Source of the DNA: Isochrysis galbana
Taxonomy: Eukaryota; Haptophyta; Isochrysidales; Isochrysidaceae
Direction of reading: 5' to 3'
DNA: 64,000 nt
Assembly: GCA_018136815.1 (NCBI GenBank)
Contig: CM030933.1
Coordinates: forward strand, 7,070,676-7,134,675
A program made the position numbers and the translations under genes. Of this stretch, positions 10,207 to 20,757 are shown piece after piece; position 1 is the first letter of the stretch, and each line of letters opens with the position of its first letter. The notes beneath the pieces are model-generated. The model ran no database searches. It had not been told where the DNA came from and worked only from the letters and a program-made list of their open reading frames with translations.

Positions 10207-10440
10207 TTAATCTTATGATTGGTCGCCGTGGAGGGGGGGGCGCTCTCTCGACCCCACTCATGGGGGGCGAGAACCATCCACCCCCCTGCGCTGCCTCTTG
10301 GCATGCAGGGGGGGCACACCCAGACTGCCCAGACTCTCCCAGAGAGCTGGGAGCTGGGCACAGATTGCACGCCCTGGCCCGCGCTGGCCTGCTTGTCGCT
10401 CTGACCAAGCCCCCTCCCCTTGGACCTACCCTATCAGGAG
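10207..10440 (+). mobile_element. SINE-E, hairpin-headed short element, truncated
   Basis: It starts with stem TTAATC / GATTGG around loop TTAT (10207-10222), then TCGCCGTGGAGG and a body matching the minus-strand element at 18037-18410. It ends directly against the next hairpin-headed element at 10443. The 146 bases between TTC8 and this element (10061-10206) are AT-rich and hold nothing recognisable. Confidence 0.65.
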
Positions 10441-10442
10441 CC

Positions 10443-11172
10443 CCAACTAACTTTATAGTTGGTCGCCATGGAGCGCGCCGCCGCTCCCCACCTCTCCGTC
10501 GGGCCCCCCGCCGCGGGAGCCCCCACAGTACCCATGGAGCTGTCGCAGGCAAAGCGACCGCGTCCGCCCGCAGAGGCCGAGCAGGTGAGCGCGACCCCGG
10601 TCGCGCCGCACGGCCCGTGGCCCCGGCCACACCAAGGAAGGCAGCCATGCTGGCCCACCTCATGGTGGGTCACAGGCTGTGACAAGCACCACATCAGCAC
10701 CAGACAAGAAGGGACACCCATCCATCAGGCATGCCTTATGGTAGAGGCCTCTCCCACCCTGGGGACGGCCGCGCTGCCTCGGCAGCGCGACCCGAGACCG
10801 GGTGGCCCTTATGGGCACAACACAAGCAGCAGGATCAACACGCATCAGAAGACAGACTCAGCAGCACATCAATCCACAACCCCACCCAGGAACTAGAACC
10901 ATGCTGCGCCCTTGGACGCATGCCATCCCCCTCTGCCAACCACCCCTTCGGACCAAGCCACAGCCTCACCACCCCTGCTTGTCCCTGCCGCTCAGGAGCC
11001 ACTCTCGGATGAAGAGCAAGGCAACTTCGAGTCAGACGCCACATTCGAACTATCTTTCCACCAAGAGGGGGACTACACCTTCTTGGACGCCACCGTCTAC
11101 GCTGCGATCGTAGAGCTGGCCGCGTACCTTGTTACCCATCCCAAGGCGCGGGACTTCTACCGTCCCCGTTGC
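10443..11172 (+). mobile_element. LINE 5' fragment with hairpin head and ORF1 start
   Basis: Stem ACTAACT / AGTTGGT, loop TTAT (10446-10463), then TCGCC and ATG 10468. The ORF1-type frame 10468-10896 begins MERAAAPHLSVGPPAAG and contains QAKRPRPPAEAEQVSA, the same plan as the other MERA proteins here. A second frame (10912-11178, acidic) continues the element. It is interrupted at 11173 by another hairpin-headed copy. No endonuclease or RT remains. Confidence 0.7.
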
Positions 11173-11383
11173 AACTAAGTTTATACTTGGTCGCCATGGA
11201 GCGCGCCGGCGCTCCCCTCCTCTCCTTCGGGCACCCCGCCGCGGGCGCACAGCCAGTGCCCATGGAGCAGTCGCAGGCGAAGCGACCGCATCCCCCAGCA
11301 GAGGCCGAGCAGGTGAGCGCGACTCCCATACTCCCATCGCGCCACACGGTCCGTGGCCCCGGCGGACATCAAAGTCCGCGTGA
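11173..11383 (+). mobile_element. LINE 5' fragment, second hairpin-headed copy
   Basis: Stem-loop AACTAAGT-TTAT-ACTTGGT at 11173-11191, then CGCC and ATG 11196. The frame reads MERAGAPLLSFGHPAAGAQP and then QAKRPHPPAEAEQVSA, clearly homologous to the copy at 10468. It sits head-to-tail inside that copy and is cut off by gypsy sequence at about 11384. Confidence 0.7.
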
Positions 11384-12365
11384 AAATCGAGCTCGGTTCT
11401 AGCGGGGGGGTGTCGCATTCGCGATCGACCTCGTCCGCGCCCTTTGACTTTACTCGTTAGTCGTTCTACTCGCTATTCGTTACTCGTAACTCGTCACTCG
11501 CTCCTTACCTGGTTGCGCCTCCTTGTAGCCTGTGTATCCCGATTCCCAAGCCCGGTCCTTGTTTGTGCTTTGCGGTCGCCTGGGTCCCTCCTTGCCCTCG
11601 TTCTCCCCCGCGCTCGTCCTCGTTCTCGTCGCAGGTGTTTGCCGTCGGGGTTTTTCCCCAGCGGCCAGCGGTTAGCCTACTTCCTCGCCCTTGTTTTCAT
11701 CAGTGCACGAGAAGTGTTGTAGATTCCCTCCTTACTTCTACTAACCCCACCCTTCGTAACTGTCGATCGCATCGGCTCTCCCGTCGTATCGTCGCTCCCC
11801 TCCCTCCGCATCGTCGCTCTCCTTTCGGCTTTCTCTTCCTGTTTTCCATTCCCCGTGTTTCCCCGTTCGAGTGGGGGGAAGATACGTGAATGTGAGGGGG
11901 AGTGGAGTCTGTGTTGTGTGTTGGGCGAGCGTGATATCTCGTTCTTGTGTGGTCGTTCTCTCGTTCTGTCGTTCGTTCTCGTTCGTTCGTCCTCGCTTTC
12001 GCCCCGTTCCCGCTCTCGCTCCTCGTCTACACCGCACACAAGAACGAGGAGCGAGTGCCGTGGAGCGTGGAGCGAGTGTTGTGTGCGAGTGTTGTGTTCG
12101 TTCGTCTACACCCCACACAACACTCGCTCTACACCCCAAGCCCTCGACAACACTCGTTCACGTACCCTCGCCCTCGCTCTCGTCCTCGCTGTGTCCGCCC
12201 CGTCGCCTCACTCTGCCTCTCCCAATCCCGCCTCCCTGCCTCCTCTGGAGATTGGAGACGGGTGAACCCGTCATGAGCCTGTCCCCAACTTCCGCCGCGC
12301 CTCTCGCCGCTTCCCTTCCGTCCCCTCCGTTCCCATCTGAGGTAGTGGTAACCTCGGATCTGTCA
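11384..12365 (+). mobile_element. gypsy 3' remnant: end of internal region plus LTR
   Basis: Bases 11384-11410 are the last internal bases, ending tctagcgggggg (polypurine tract). The LTR follows at 11411-12365, starting TGTCGCATTCGCGATCG and ending ATCTGTCA. It belongs to the same superfamily as the gypsy-1 LTR but is diverged. Near its end (12189 on) it encodes VSAPSPHSASPNPASLPP, the LTR-borne leader also seen at 3473, 17337 and 61638. The many TCGTTCT-type runs are LTR low-complexity. No right-hand duplication could be confirmed. Confidence 0.7.
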
Positions 12366-12713
12366 TGCCCCCACCCCCCGCCCGGTATCACTCGGACACC
12401 TGGCTCGTCAGGCATGGCGGGATTCCGGGACCGAAACGTTATGTCCAATTAGCTAGTGAGGTTGGCTAGGATATAACATTATTTATTATTATTAATTTAT
12501 ATCCTGCCCCGTACCGCCGACGCTGGCGGGACTTCCGCATGGTCCTACTTCTTTTACGCGGCGCGCGTGTACTACGGCCGTACACTCGGTAGTGTGGAGT
12601 AATAGCATAAGAAGGAGTTGTGCAAGGGCACCAGTGTACCCCTGTGCGGCACCCATCGTTGGTCGCCTTCTCTCCATATGTCGCCAAGGAGTGGGACGAA
12701 ATCATGCTTCTCA
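12366..12713. other. Gene-free stretch with a short LINE remnant
   Basis: At 12380-12416 the phrase actcggacacctggctcgtcaggcat recurs at about 34107-34131, so it is a retroelement fragment. The rest, up to the TTI1 stop codon, shows no coding pattern. Confidence 0.4.
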
Positions 12714-15700
12714 TCAAACTCTCAGGCCCGTACAAGTCCCAAGCCCTTGTCGTTGCCATTCCTTCCTGTCCTCGCTATCAATGTGCAATAGGAGCTGTTG
12801 GGCACATTCGTCAAAGTCGGCTGCAGGGCCCAGTAGGGGTTGCATTCCTGCGGTTGGAAAGTGCGGCAGATTGCTTAAAGGAGGACGCATTCGCTCCACG
12901 ACTGGAACCACACGCGCGCAAAACAACCATACCACGTCGCGTTGGAGCGTCGCGAGATCCTTTACTAGAGAAAGGGCTTCAGTTCGGACGCGCTCTGGCT
13001 GACGCTTGGAGAGCAGGGGCTCAACGGACGTCAAGACAGCCGCCACCCGAGGTGTTGCCGCGCGAGGGATATGACAGAGGGCTCGGAGCAATCGCAGGGC
13101 TGCGAGCAGTACATCTTGGGGCCTCGAGCGCGGCGTGATAGCAGCGGTGCCCGTAGCACGCAGGTGGATCGGGTCAATGGCTGTCAAGCTTCCGTGGTTT
13201 CGAATCACCCGGAGCAGAGGCGGGAAGACCTCCTTCATCGATGTTGCCGAGATCTCGTCGCAAAGAATGCTGGCAGCGGTAGAGAGTGCACCCATTGCCT
13301 TGGCCGCGAGGGTCAAGTCACTCGCATCGAGAAGATGTGTGAGCGGTGCCCACAGCTTGTGCAATACCGGTAGCAAGGCACGCGGCCATGGACGCAGCAA
13401 TGGGATCGCGATGGCTAGAGTGTCAAGAAGGACATGGCACGCCATAGGGGGCGCGCATAAGAGCAACTGTTCGAGCTTGACAACCACACGTAGAGCAAGG
13501 CCCGGTGCCAAAGGCGGTGTGTTGCGAAGGCGCTCCTCCTCCTCCTCCGCGCGCATCTGCAACTCTTGCTCCACCTTCTTCATTTCTGGATCTCCTTCCT
13601 CCGCGCTGCCGGGGTCATCGCCTTGCGCCGCGCTGACATTATCGGAGGTAGTGCTTGTTGCACGAAGGACATCCGAGAACAACTCTCGGAAAAAGGCGCA
13701 CAGTGGCGTGCCGTCACGGAGCTCATCGTTGGAAAGAAATCCGTCCCCATTGTGTGAGTCTTTCAGCTGCAAATCACTGCCAGCCTCGTTGGACAAGAAA
13801 ACGCCGTCCACCCACCTGGAATGCTCGTCAGCGCTCTGCTCTCCTCCCTCGGTGTTCCCGGCCTGGAGATTCGAAGTACCAACGCCACTGCCGCGAGTCA
13901 TCATAGATGCCTCCTCGTAATCCTGACATTCTACTGCTGCCGATACTAGTGCGCGCATCGCTCGCGCGCACGCGAGGATTGTCGGCCCGTTTTGCTTGTG
14001 GAGTGAAAACGGACCCACGATGTGTGTCTGGGCCACACTCTTCTCCAATATGCCTACGGCGTCAACCGCATCATCAGCGAGCGCGATGATGTCGTCTACC
14101 ACATCGGCGAGCAATGGCAACGTCTCCACTGCGGCGTAGGTGAGCAGCGCCTCGAGCACCAATGGCAGGCGTGGGTGCGCGCATGAGTGCCGCAGCCGCC
14201 TTGCTATGGCATCAAGAAGAAAGTCACCATTTTGAGCTAATAGTTCCCGCACGGATGTGGGGCTGGCACATTCCTGACGGAAGCTATGAGCAGCATGTCC
14301 GGCTGGGTGTCGGCGAGTTTGAATGAGCTCTTCCCGCGTCTCGCCCAAATTCTCGCATAGACCTGGCCGGGTGGACACAGCACCATGCTGCGCACCCGCG
14401 TGCGGATCACTCGATTTGTGATGAGCAAGAGTTATGCGACAAAGCGTCCTCTCCGCGGCCTCTGAAGTGATTGCAGCGTCGTCACCGAGCCGCTCCAGCA
14501 AGGGAAGCAGGCACACGCGTAGAGCCACCTGAAGAGATTCCGAGGGCTCGTGGGCGTGGTCACGGTCGAACGGGTCTTGATGTGGAATGCGTGGAGGACG
14601 TGTCCTATATGTCGCGCGCGAAATCGCTCCCAGCACTTCACAGCACGAGCCGACGAGCTCAACCAGCAGGCACCTCTCTTGAAGAAGAGCATGCTGCTCT
14701 CCCAAGGACAAGTGCTTTGCGCCGACTTGGCGCTCCCAAACGGCCGGGGCGACAATCTCACGCAACAACATCATCACACAATCCTCCAATTCGGAGAGAC
14801 AAGTCTCTGTTAGCTCAAGAGCTGGGGGCGATGGATTGAGGTTTGTCGCGAAGACTTTGGCATGCTTCCCGTCAGGGCCCATCGCGTGGGGGCCAGAAGC
14901 TCGTCTTCGATGGGACCATGGAGCCTGATCGAACCCCCCATTGATGAGCAATAGAGTCTCGAGTTCATCCGTCTCAGGCTCAAGGTCGCTCTCGACCTCA
15001 TCCCCGGCAGCAGGGCCTGCATGCAAATTGCATGTGCGTTCACGCGTGCTCATTTCCAATGCATTGCCAGCGACAAGAGCCTCCGATAGACCATTTGGGT
15101 CCGCTTGCGGCTGCTGTGTAATAGCTGCATCTCCGCTTGTGCTGGACTGCGGTGAGTCGATGCGGCGAGCAGTGCCTATCAGCGCATGACTAAGAAGCCA
15201 CGCCGCCTCGCGCCTGGGTGCGGCGCCCCGTTCAGAGGTCGCGCATATGACAGGGATGAGCTGATGGGTCAAGTGCACTGCGGACGAGACGCGACCAATG
15301 GTTTCACACAGCTCCCGCATCGCCTCGACCGTCGGCATGTCCTTTAATTCGACAAATAAGTGCAACTGGCTCGAGGGAGACCGCAACTGGGCAAGCCGCT
15401 GTTGCGCTGTTGCGCCCGAGACGAGGCGCGCTGCTTCCTTCCCTATGCGTTGCTCGATGGCCATGGACTGCGGGGCAAAGCGGAGCACTGCAAATAAGGT
15501 GGTGCAAATGCTTCCCAGCCGAGAGGGCAGGAAGTGCCCTGCGTTGCTCGTGTAATGCGCATCTGCTGCTCGACAGGTGGCAGAACCCTCGCTATGGCAA
15601 CTGAAGCCTCCCCCGCTGGCCCACATCTTCGAGAGATCGGCAGCTGACACCGTTGCGTCATGATGTGGGGGTCTCGCAGCCGAAATGGCAACGAGCTCCA

Positions 15701-16916
15701 ATTGCGACGCGAGCAAGCGAAGCGCCCTCACTTTTGGTGCCTCAGCGGCCGCTCGCATGGTACGGGGAAGGGTCGTCAGCTGGCGCTCAAAGGATGAGAC
15801 CAGCAGATTCCCGATGTGCGTCCCGGACGGCAGGCGCCTGGCGAGAGTTGCGAGCACAGCGCGGGCTACTGAACGCACTGCCGTAAATTCGTCGCGCGCG
15901 CTCCCCGCCAGCAGCTCGACCAAGACGGATGCACAATGAATGAGACCACATCGCGGGAGATGACTCGTGATATCGTTGAGCAACAGGACGAGACGCATCC
16001 GTATGCGTGGCCGCGTGCAAGCTAGACACGAGGCTCCCAAACGCGAGAGTAGAGGTGCGAGTCTTTGCGTGGTCTCCTTGACCCATAGTGGATCTTGTGG
16101 ATTGGCTGTGAAGCGCTCTGCCTCGCTTTGACTGTGCTGGGCAGGACCTCTGGGAGCTGGCAAAGGGGCCTCTTCTACCGCTCTACCTGCGCCGCGTCCA
16201 CCAGACAAGATAGGCTTGGCCACCGCCATCGCTCTGAGTGACGCGAGGCCCTCCGCGGCAACTGCTTCCACAGTCGACAAGCTGTCCATCGACTCGGGAT
16301 ATGGCTCGCCGGGAACATAGCCGAAGACTGCACACAGGAGAGCTCGCATGGCTCCAAGCGCAGCGAGGCATGTGGGCGCATGAGAGCAAGCACCGTGGCA
16401 GCCAATTTCGACAAGTTGCGTGGCTACTCCGGGCAGGATGTAGGCTGCCACCGGAGCGTCGAGCGGCAACATCAGCACCCCCCACACCGCACGGACGCAC
16501 GAGCCCCGCAGTCGGTTGGCGCGCTGGTCAGAGGCTGTGACAAGGAGTGTCGAGAGCAGCTCGCATGTGGCCGGCCTGGCGCCAGGCGCTGAGAGCAGCT
16601 GGCCGGTGGAGGGGTGGGGCGCAGCTGGGTAGGGGAGGAGAGATGCGCGGAGCAGTCTGCGCACGCATGAGAGGCTCGCGCCCACTGCGGCCTCAGCCGT
16701 GCCAGAGTCTGGCCAGCCGCGAACAGTGCCGAGGAGATGACTGCTCTGCCGCAGCAGCACCTCGAACTGTAGTGGAAGGAGTGGGGGGGGTGCAGCGAGC
16801 GCGGCGGCGAGGCAGCCGGCTGCCCTCACCAGCTGGTCGCGTCCGGACCCGCCTGTACCCTCGGGGGGGCACGCCAGGCGGAGCGCCTCGACAGCCTCGA
16901 GCAGCGCGTCGGCCAT
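12714..16916 (-). CDS. TTI1: TTI1-like HEAT-repeat protein (Tel2-interacting protein 1)
   Basis: A single-exon gene of 1400 residues made almost entirely of paired helices, as expected for a HEAT-repeat scaffold. TTI1 is part of the TTT complex (TEL2-TTI1-TTI2), which with HSP90 matures PIKK kinases such as TOR, ATM and ATR. Support: the N-terminus with PPPLLPLQFEVLLRQSSHLL, central segments with leucine-rich helices and acidic linkers, and the C-terminal block with MKEVFPPLLRVIRNHG, then VEPLLSKRQPERVRTEALSL and LQRDVVWLF. That block parallels the family's P-LS-QP ... D-VWL motif. It is longer than the animal protein (about 1090 residues) because of low-complexity inserts. The start is taken at ATG 16916 (MADALLEAVEALRLACPPEG); no closer start fits better. 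The family call rests on weak similarity, and another HEAT protein is possible. Confidence 0.6.
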   Translation of the reverse strand: MADALLEAVEALRLACPPEGTGGSGRDQLVRAAGCLAAALAAPPPLLPLQFEVLLRQSSHLLGTVRGWPDSGTAEAAVGASLSCVRRLLRASLLPYPAAPHPSTGQLLSAPGARPATCELLSTLLVTASDQRANRLRGSCVRAVWGVLMLPLDAPVAAYILPGVATQLVEIGCHGACSHAPTCLAALGAMRALLCAVFGYVPGEPYPESMDSLSTVEAVAAEGLASLRAMAVAKPILSGGRGAGRAVEEAPLPAPRGPAQHSQSEAERFTANPQDPLWVKETTQRLAPLLSRLGASCLACTRPRIRMRLVLLLNDITSHLPRCGLIHCASVLVELLAGSARDEFTAVRSVARAVLATLARRLPSGTHIGNLLVSSFERQLTTLPRTMRAAAEAPKVRALRLLASQLELVAISAARPPHHDATVSAADLSKMWASGGGFSCHSEGSATCRAADAHYTSNAGHFLPSRLGSICTTLFAVLRFAPQSMAIEQRIGKEAARLVSGATAQQRLAQLRSPSSQLHLFVELKDMPTVEAMRELCETIGRVSSAVHLTHQLIPVICATSERGAAPRREAAWLLSHALIGTARRIDSPQSSTSGDAAITQQPQADPNGLSEALVAGNALEMSTRERTCNLHAGPAAGDEVESDLEPETDELETLLLINGGFDQAPWSHRRRASGPHAMGPDGKHAKVFATNLNPSPPALELTETCLSELEDCVMMLLREIVAPAVWERQVGAKHLSLGEQHALLQERCLLVELVGSCCEVLGAISRATYRTRPPRIPHQDPFDRDHAHEPSESLQVALRVCLLPLLERLGDDAAITSEAAERTLCRITLAHHKSSDPHAGAQHGAVSTRPGLCENLGETREELIQTRRHPAGHAAHSFRQECASPTSVRELLAQNGDFLLDAIARRLRHSCAHPRLPLVLEALLTYAAVETLPLLADVVDDIIALADDAVDAVGILEKSVAQTHIVGPFSLHKQNGPTILACARAMRALVSAAVECQDYEEASMMTRGSGVGTSNLQAGNTEGGEQSADEHSRWVDGVFLSNEAGSDLQLKDSHNGDGFLSNDELRDGTPLCAFFRELFSDVLRATSTTSDNVSAAQGDDPGSAEEGDPEMKKVEQELQMRAEEEEERLRNTPPLAPGLALRVVVKLEQLLLCAPPMACHVLLDTLAIAIPLLRPWPRALLPVLHKLWAPLTHLLDASDLTLAAKAMGALSTAASILCDEISATSMKEVFPPLLRVIRNHGSLTAIDPIHLRATGTAAITPRSRPQDVLLAALRLLRALCHIPRAATPRVAAVLTSVEPLLSKRQPERVRTEALSLVKDLATLQRDVVWLFCARVVPVVERMRPPLSNLPHFPTAGMQPLLGPAADFDECAQQLLLHIDSEDRKEWQRQGLGTCTGLRV

Positions 16917-16970
16917 TCCCGAGGCGCGGCGCCGACCCACACACACGGGAAAACAGTGGTATGTACTACT

Positions 16971-17025
16971 AGCAGTAGAGTACTCTAGAAGTACTCTAGA
17001 GCTCTAGTAGAGTACTCCAAGAGAA
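16971..17025. promoter_or_regulatory. Palindromic CTCTAGAG cluster upstream of the TTI1-like gene
   Basis: The segment contains tactctagaagtactctaga followed by gctctagtagagtactc, partly self-complementary, 55-110 bp upstream of the start codon at 16916. It shares the CTCTAGAGCTCTAG core with the cluster upstream of TTC8. Bases 17026-17229 hold AGT repeats and GC-rich DNA without a gene. Confidence 0.4.
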
Positions 17026-17229
17026 GACGACACAGTAGAAAAAGTAGTAGTAGTAGTAGTAAAACAAATAGCAGTATGCTCCCAACTTCCAACCCCGCGG
17101 CCGGGGAGCTCCCGCGGAGGTTAACTGGGCCGCCGCCCCCACTCACTGGCCCGTCGCCGCCGCCGCTTTTGCCGGTGCTGAAAGGTTTGTTTTTGTTTTT
17201 GTTTGGCGGCGGACCGCCAAACACCAAAC

Positions 17230-18036
17230 AAAGGCTCTCTTCCCTCTTCCGGATGGAAAGACGGGCTCCACCTCATCCAGGGATGGAGGCGGGATGGCGG
17301 GCTTGAGTAATGGCGAGCGCGGCGACGGAGCGGACATGGTTGTAGCGAGCGTGAGCGAGGGCGAGGGTGTTGTACTGGAGAACGGGGTGAGTAATAGTTG
17401 TAGTTGATATTGTGATTGTTAAGAACGCGGGGAACGAGGACGAGAACGGGGTGAGAACGAGAACAAAGACGAGGAACGAGGGACGAGAGGCTACCAAGGC
17501 CGATCGGATGAAGGGGGCTACCGAAAGACAATGGCAGACGCACCAGACACCAGACTCACACCAACACTCTCCACACTAACATATCTTCCCCACGGACTGA
17601 CAGAGAGAGAGAACAAAGAAGAAGGAAGAGAAGGAAGAGAATGCCGACAAGAGAGCGACGATGCGACGGACCATCCGACGGCGAATCGCGAATCGACAGT
17701 TAAGCGCGCAAAATAAGTAGAAGGTAAGGAGGGAATCGTAGAACACCTACTGTGAAATGAAAACGCTGATGAACGAAAGCAGCCCCTGCGCTGGGGAAAG
17801 CCCCCCTAGCGGCGAACACCTACAACGAGGACAGGAGCTAGCGCGGGGGAGCGGGGGAGAGGGAAGCGAGCGGGACCAACGCGAGGGACCCAGGCGATGG
17901 CATTGTGCAAGGAGACAAGCGCGCACGGCAGGCAAGTCAACCAGGAGGAAATGCGGCGGGATCATGGAAAGAGCGCGGTTCGGCCGGTCAGTCCTTATAA
18001 CCGTAGAGGGTCGATCGCGGATCGCGGATGCGACAG
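17230..18036 (-). repeat. gypsy LTR, diverged, minus strand
   Basis: On the minus strand it begins TGTCGCATCCGCGATCCGCG at 18036, as the other gypsy LTRs do, and contains the LTR-borne leader frame MSAPSPRSPLLKPAIPPP from ATG 17337. The far end is not certain; homology fades near 17230. No partner LTR was found, so it is a solo or truncated LTR. Confidence 0.6.
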
Positions 18037-18410
18037 CATGGCCCTGGCCCCTCCTGCCTCTCCCTCGCTGGCTCTCTCTCGCGCCCCTGCCGGTCGACTG
18101 GAGCTGGCTGCTAGCTGGGGGTCCTGCTGATCAGGGAGGCCCAAGGGGGAGGAGGGCTTGGTCAGAGCGACAAGCTGGCCAACGCGGGCCAGGGCGTGCG
18201 ATCTGTGCCTGACTCTCAAGGAGAGTCTGGGCAGTCTGGATGAGTCAGGGTGAGTCCCCCCTGCCCCTGCATGCCAAGAGCCAAGAGGCAGCGCAGGGGC
18301 AGGGGCAGGGGGGTGGCGGATGATTCTCGTCCCCCATGAGCCATGAGGGGAGACGAGAGAGTGGAGGGGGCGCGAGGCCCCCCTCCATGGCGACCAATCA
18401 TAAGATTAGT
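18037..18410 (-). mobile_element. SINE-D, hairpin-headed short element
   Basis: The minus-strand 5' end is stem ACTAATC / GATTGGT with loop TTAT (18393-18410 on plus as ACCAATC-ATAA-GATTAGT), then CGCCATGGAGG. The body matches SINE-E (10207-10440), including the ctgcatgccaag and gagagtctgggcagtctgg segments. Cut at 18036 by the LTR. Confidence 0.65.
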
Positions 18411-19016
18411 GACCGAGCTACTCTTGAACGGCGTCGTCGCGTCGTCGAGCGCGCTAGTGTCTAGTGTCTAGTGTTGCAGAAAAAGCAGAAAGACGTTGGA
18501 GTGGGCTCTCGGTTCTCGGCGGGGGTACCAAGTTAGAAATTGTAGTCTTGTAAGAGGTCTTGTTGGCTAGCATCCCTAGCCACATGCACCGGACGAGCCA
18601 TGGGCCAACCGCGCACACCCCCATCGCAGGGAAGGGGCTCCGTTGCCGATGACCGAGGATCGAGGCACGGTCCCTCAGCACTAGGATTAAACTAGGACAA
18701 CAAGAAAACTCTGACAGGGCGCCACCCACACGAGCCGCCAGTGGGTGGCTGGGGCCTCGTCCTAGGACGCCATCTTCGCGCGTGCCGCAGGAAAGGGGGG
18801 AGAGAGCGCGAGGAGAAGGGGGTGGGTGGGAGCGAAAGCTCCAGTAAGTCCCGCGTGGCAGAGGGGGGCGTCATACGCAGTCACATCACGCACACGGACA
18901 GGGGGCATTCTGCGCCCGTCAGGAAGAGGGTGGGATCAGTGGTTGCAGCGGCGGCAGCTGTGGATGATCGGCGTGGCGACGCGGCTTCCGAGGTGGGGAG
19001 GCTCAGCTGGCGCGCG
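18411..19016. other. Gene-free stretch upstream of the CK1-like kinase
   Basis: At 18776-18850 there is a SINE remnant (gcgcgtgccgcagg ... gagaagggggtgggtggga ... ccagtaagtcccgcg). Elsewhere there is no coding pattern. It should contain the kinase promoter. Confidence 0.4.
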
Positions 19017-20093
19017 ATGAGGGTGCGTACTCCGCGACCTACGCTCCTCACGCCGGGGATGCTCATCCGCTCGCGCTGGCGTGTCCGCCGCCGCCTCGGC
19101 CGAGGTGCCTTTGGTGATGTCTTCTTAGCGCTCGATGAGCTGTCGGGCAAGCCATACGCCCTCAAAGCGGAGGTGGGCTTGAGCCCGCGGCTACAGCGGG
19201 AGGCCGACGCATACGAGCTGCTTCTCCAGTCCCCTGGCTTTCCACGCGTACGCTGGTTTGGCCCCGAGCTCGGCGTCGAGGATCGGCCCCTCCAGCTCCT
19301 TGTGCTTGATCTCCTTGGACCCAGCCTTGAGGATGCACGCCACATGACCGGCAGCGTGCTACCCGCGCCAAAACTAGCCCGATTCGGCAGGGAGATGCTC
19401 CAGCGTCTTGAGGACGTGCACAGCGCAGGGCTTATTCACGGCGACATCAAGCCAAGTAATTATCTCCTCCCGGCAAGGAGGCAGCACCTCAATGCAAGTG
19501 TTGCCCCCGAACCGCCTGCTCCTCGTTTATTTTTGGTGGACTTCGGCTTCGCGAGTTGTGCAACGAATTGCGAGCGTTCTTCAACGGAGGCGCTTCGCGC
19601 ACGCATACCACGCCGCGGCATCGTTGGGTCAGCGCGTTTCAGCTCGATATCGAACCACCTGCTCCAGCCGCTTGGACCACGAGACGACATCGAAGCACTT
19701 GCATATAGCCTAGCTTACTTAGGGACGGGCAGCCTGCCATGGCTACAGAAGCGGGGTGTTGAGGAGATCCGCGATTGCCTAAAGCCTGCTTGCCACTCCG
19801 CTGACCTCGCGCTAAGCCGTGAGGACCACTCCAATGAAGATAGCGCTCGGGTCAAGAAGCGCAGGAGATTCAACGAGATGCTTGAAGCCAAAGTGGCTTC
19901 ACGGCCCGAGGAGATTGCGCTCGGGCTTCCTTGTGGCTTTTCCGAATTCATCCGACAAGCCCGCGCTCTCTCGCCTGGTGAACGACCCGACTACGATGGA
20001 TTGAAACAATTGCTTGTCCTACACGCCCCCCCCCCGACCACAAGAATAGTTACTAGACGCTTGATAAAGCGCATTGACAGTAGATTTAAATGA
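19017..20093 (+). CDS. Casein kinase 1-family protein kinase
   Basis: 358 residues from ATG 19017; the open frame runs further upstream, but that part overlaps a SINE remnant and is not used. Glycine loop GRGAFGDVF at residues 28-36, ATP-anchoring Lys 50 (PYALKAE), catalytic HGDIKPSN at 141-148, and DFGFAS at 175-180. Then come RGIVGSARFSSISNH and RDDIEALAYSLAYLGTGSLP, which are the CK1/VRK/TTBK hallmarks replacing APE. The HGDIKP form, with Gly in place of Arg, is typical of VRK and TTBK groups rather than of classical CK1 delta. The tail is short and basic (TRIVTRRLIKRIDSRFK), without a membrane anchor. It is probably an active Ser/Thr kinase; substrate unknown. Confidence 0.85.
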   Translation: MRVRTPRPTLLTPGMLIRSRWRVRRRLGRGAFGDVFLALDELSGKPYALKAEVGLSPRLQREADAYELLLQSPGFPRVRWFGPELGVEDRPLQLLVLDLLGPSLEDARHMTGSVLPAPKLARFGREMLQRLEDVHSAGLIHGDIKPSNYLLPARRQHLNASVAPEPPAPRLFLVDFGFASCATNCERSSTEALRARIPRRGIVGSARFSSISNHLLQPLGPRDDIEALAYSLAYLGTGSLPWLQKRGVEEIRDCLKPACHSADLALSREDHSNEDSARVKKRRRFNEMLEAKVASRPEEIALGLPCGFSEFIRQARALSPGERPDYDGLKQLLVLHAPPPTTRIVTRRLIKRIDSRFK

Positions 20094-20294
20094 AAGAAGT
20101 TTCCGAACTGGGACTCAGCGAGTGCCCCTGCCAACCCCATGCTTGGGGGCTAACATCATTCTTGGCGCTAAATTGCTGGAAAATTGCGCGTTTGGTGGAT
20201 CGCAGGCATGAGTAGCCCGTCGCAAAATGAGTCTGATTCGTAGTCGTAACACATAACAAACAATAGACAATAGCAATCGATTGCAATAATAATA

Positions 20295-20440
20295 ATTAAT
20301 TAATTTCTTAATAGTCTCACCGCACACGTGGCCGTGGACACTCTACTTTCTACTCACGCAGCAAAACTTTCTACACCTCCACTCTCCCGGCTCTATCCCC
20401 CCCGCCATCAGGCGTCTCCCCCCGTGCACTACTAAAAAAA
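20295..20440 (-). mobile_element. SINE 3' end fragment, minus strand
   Basis: The plus strand reads cttaatagtctcaccgcacacgtggccgtgg ... tttctacac ... ccgtgcactacta. This is the reverse complement of the 3' third of the complete SINE at 42385-42521. LINE-1 abuts it at about 20442. The 200 bases before it, following the kinase gene, show no gene. Confidence 0.65.
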
Positions 20441-20757
20441 AACTTCTTAATAATCACGCCGCGCGCGCGACTCTGCTCTCTAACGATTGCGGCCTCGCCC
20501 GCCACTCTCAGCTCCCCGCCACCTGCCTTGCGGCCCGTCCCTCGTGCTCTACCTAGGGGCTGGGTGGGTGGGGTTTCCTGCAGCAGACGGTGTGCACCGG
20601 TCCCCGATAGGTTTCTTCTCCTCCTTCCTCCTGTACCATCGGGCTACCGGTTTCTATACTGCTTCTTTCAGAACCTAGGAGATGGGCGGCGTGCCTCTGT
20701 GTTCCCGAGGGTTGGGGCTGGGCGGGTGTGTGGAGCATCGCTATGGCTTATGCGCGG

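Noticed and set aside
11677-12265. Arg/Ser-rich frames resembling SR proteins or dipeptide-repeat proteins
   Set aside because: They are translations of TCGTTC/CTCGC-type low-complexity sequence within the gypsy LTR at 11411-12365.
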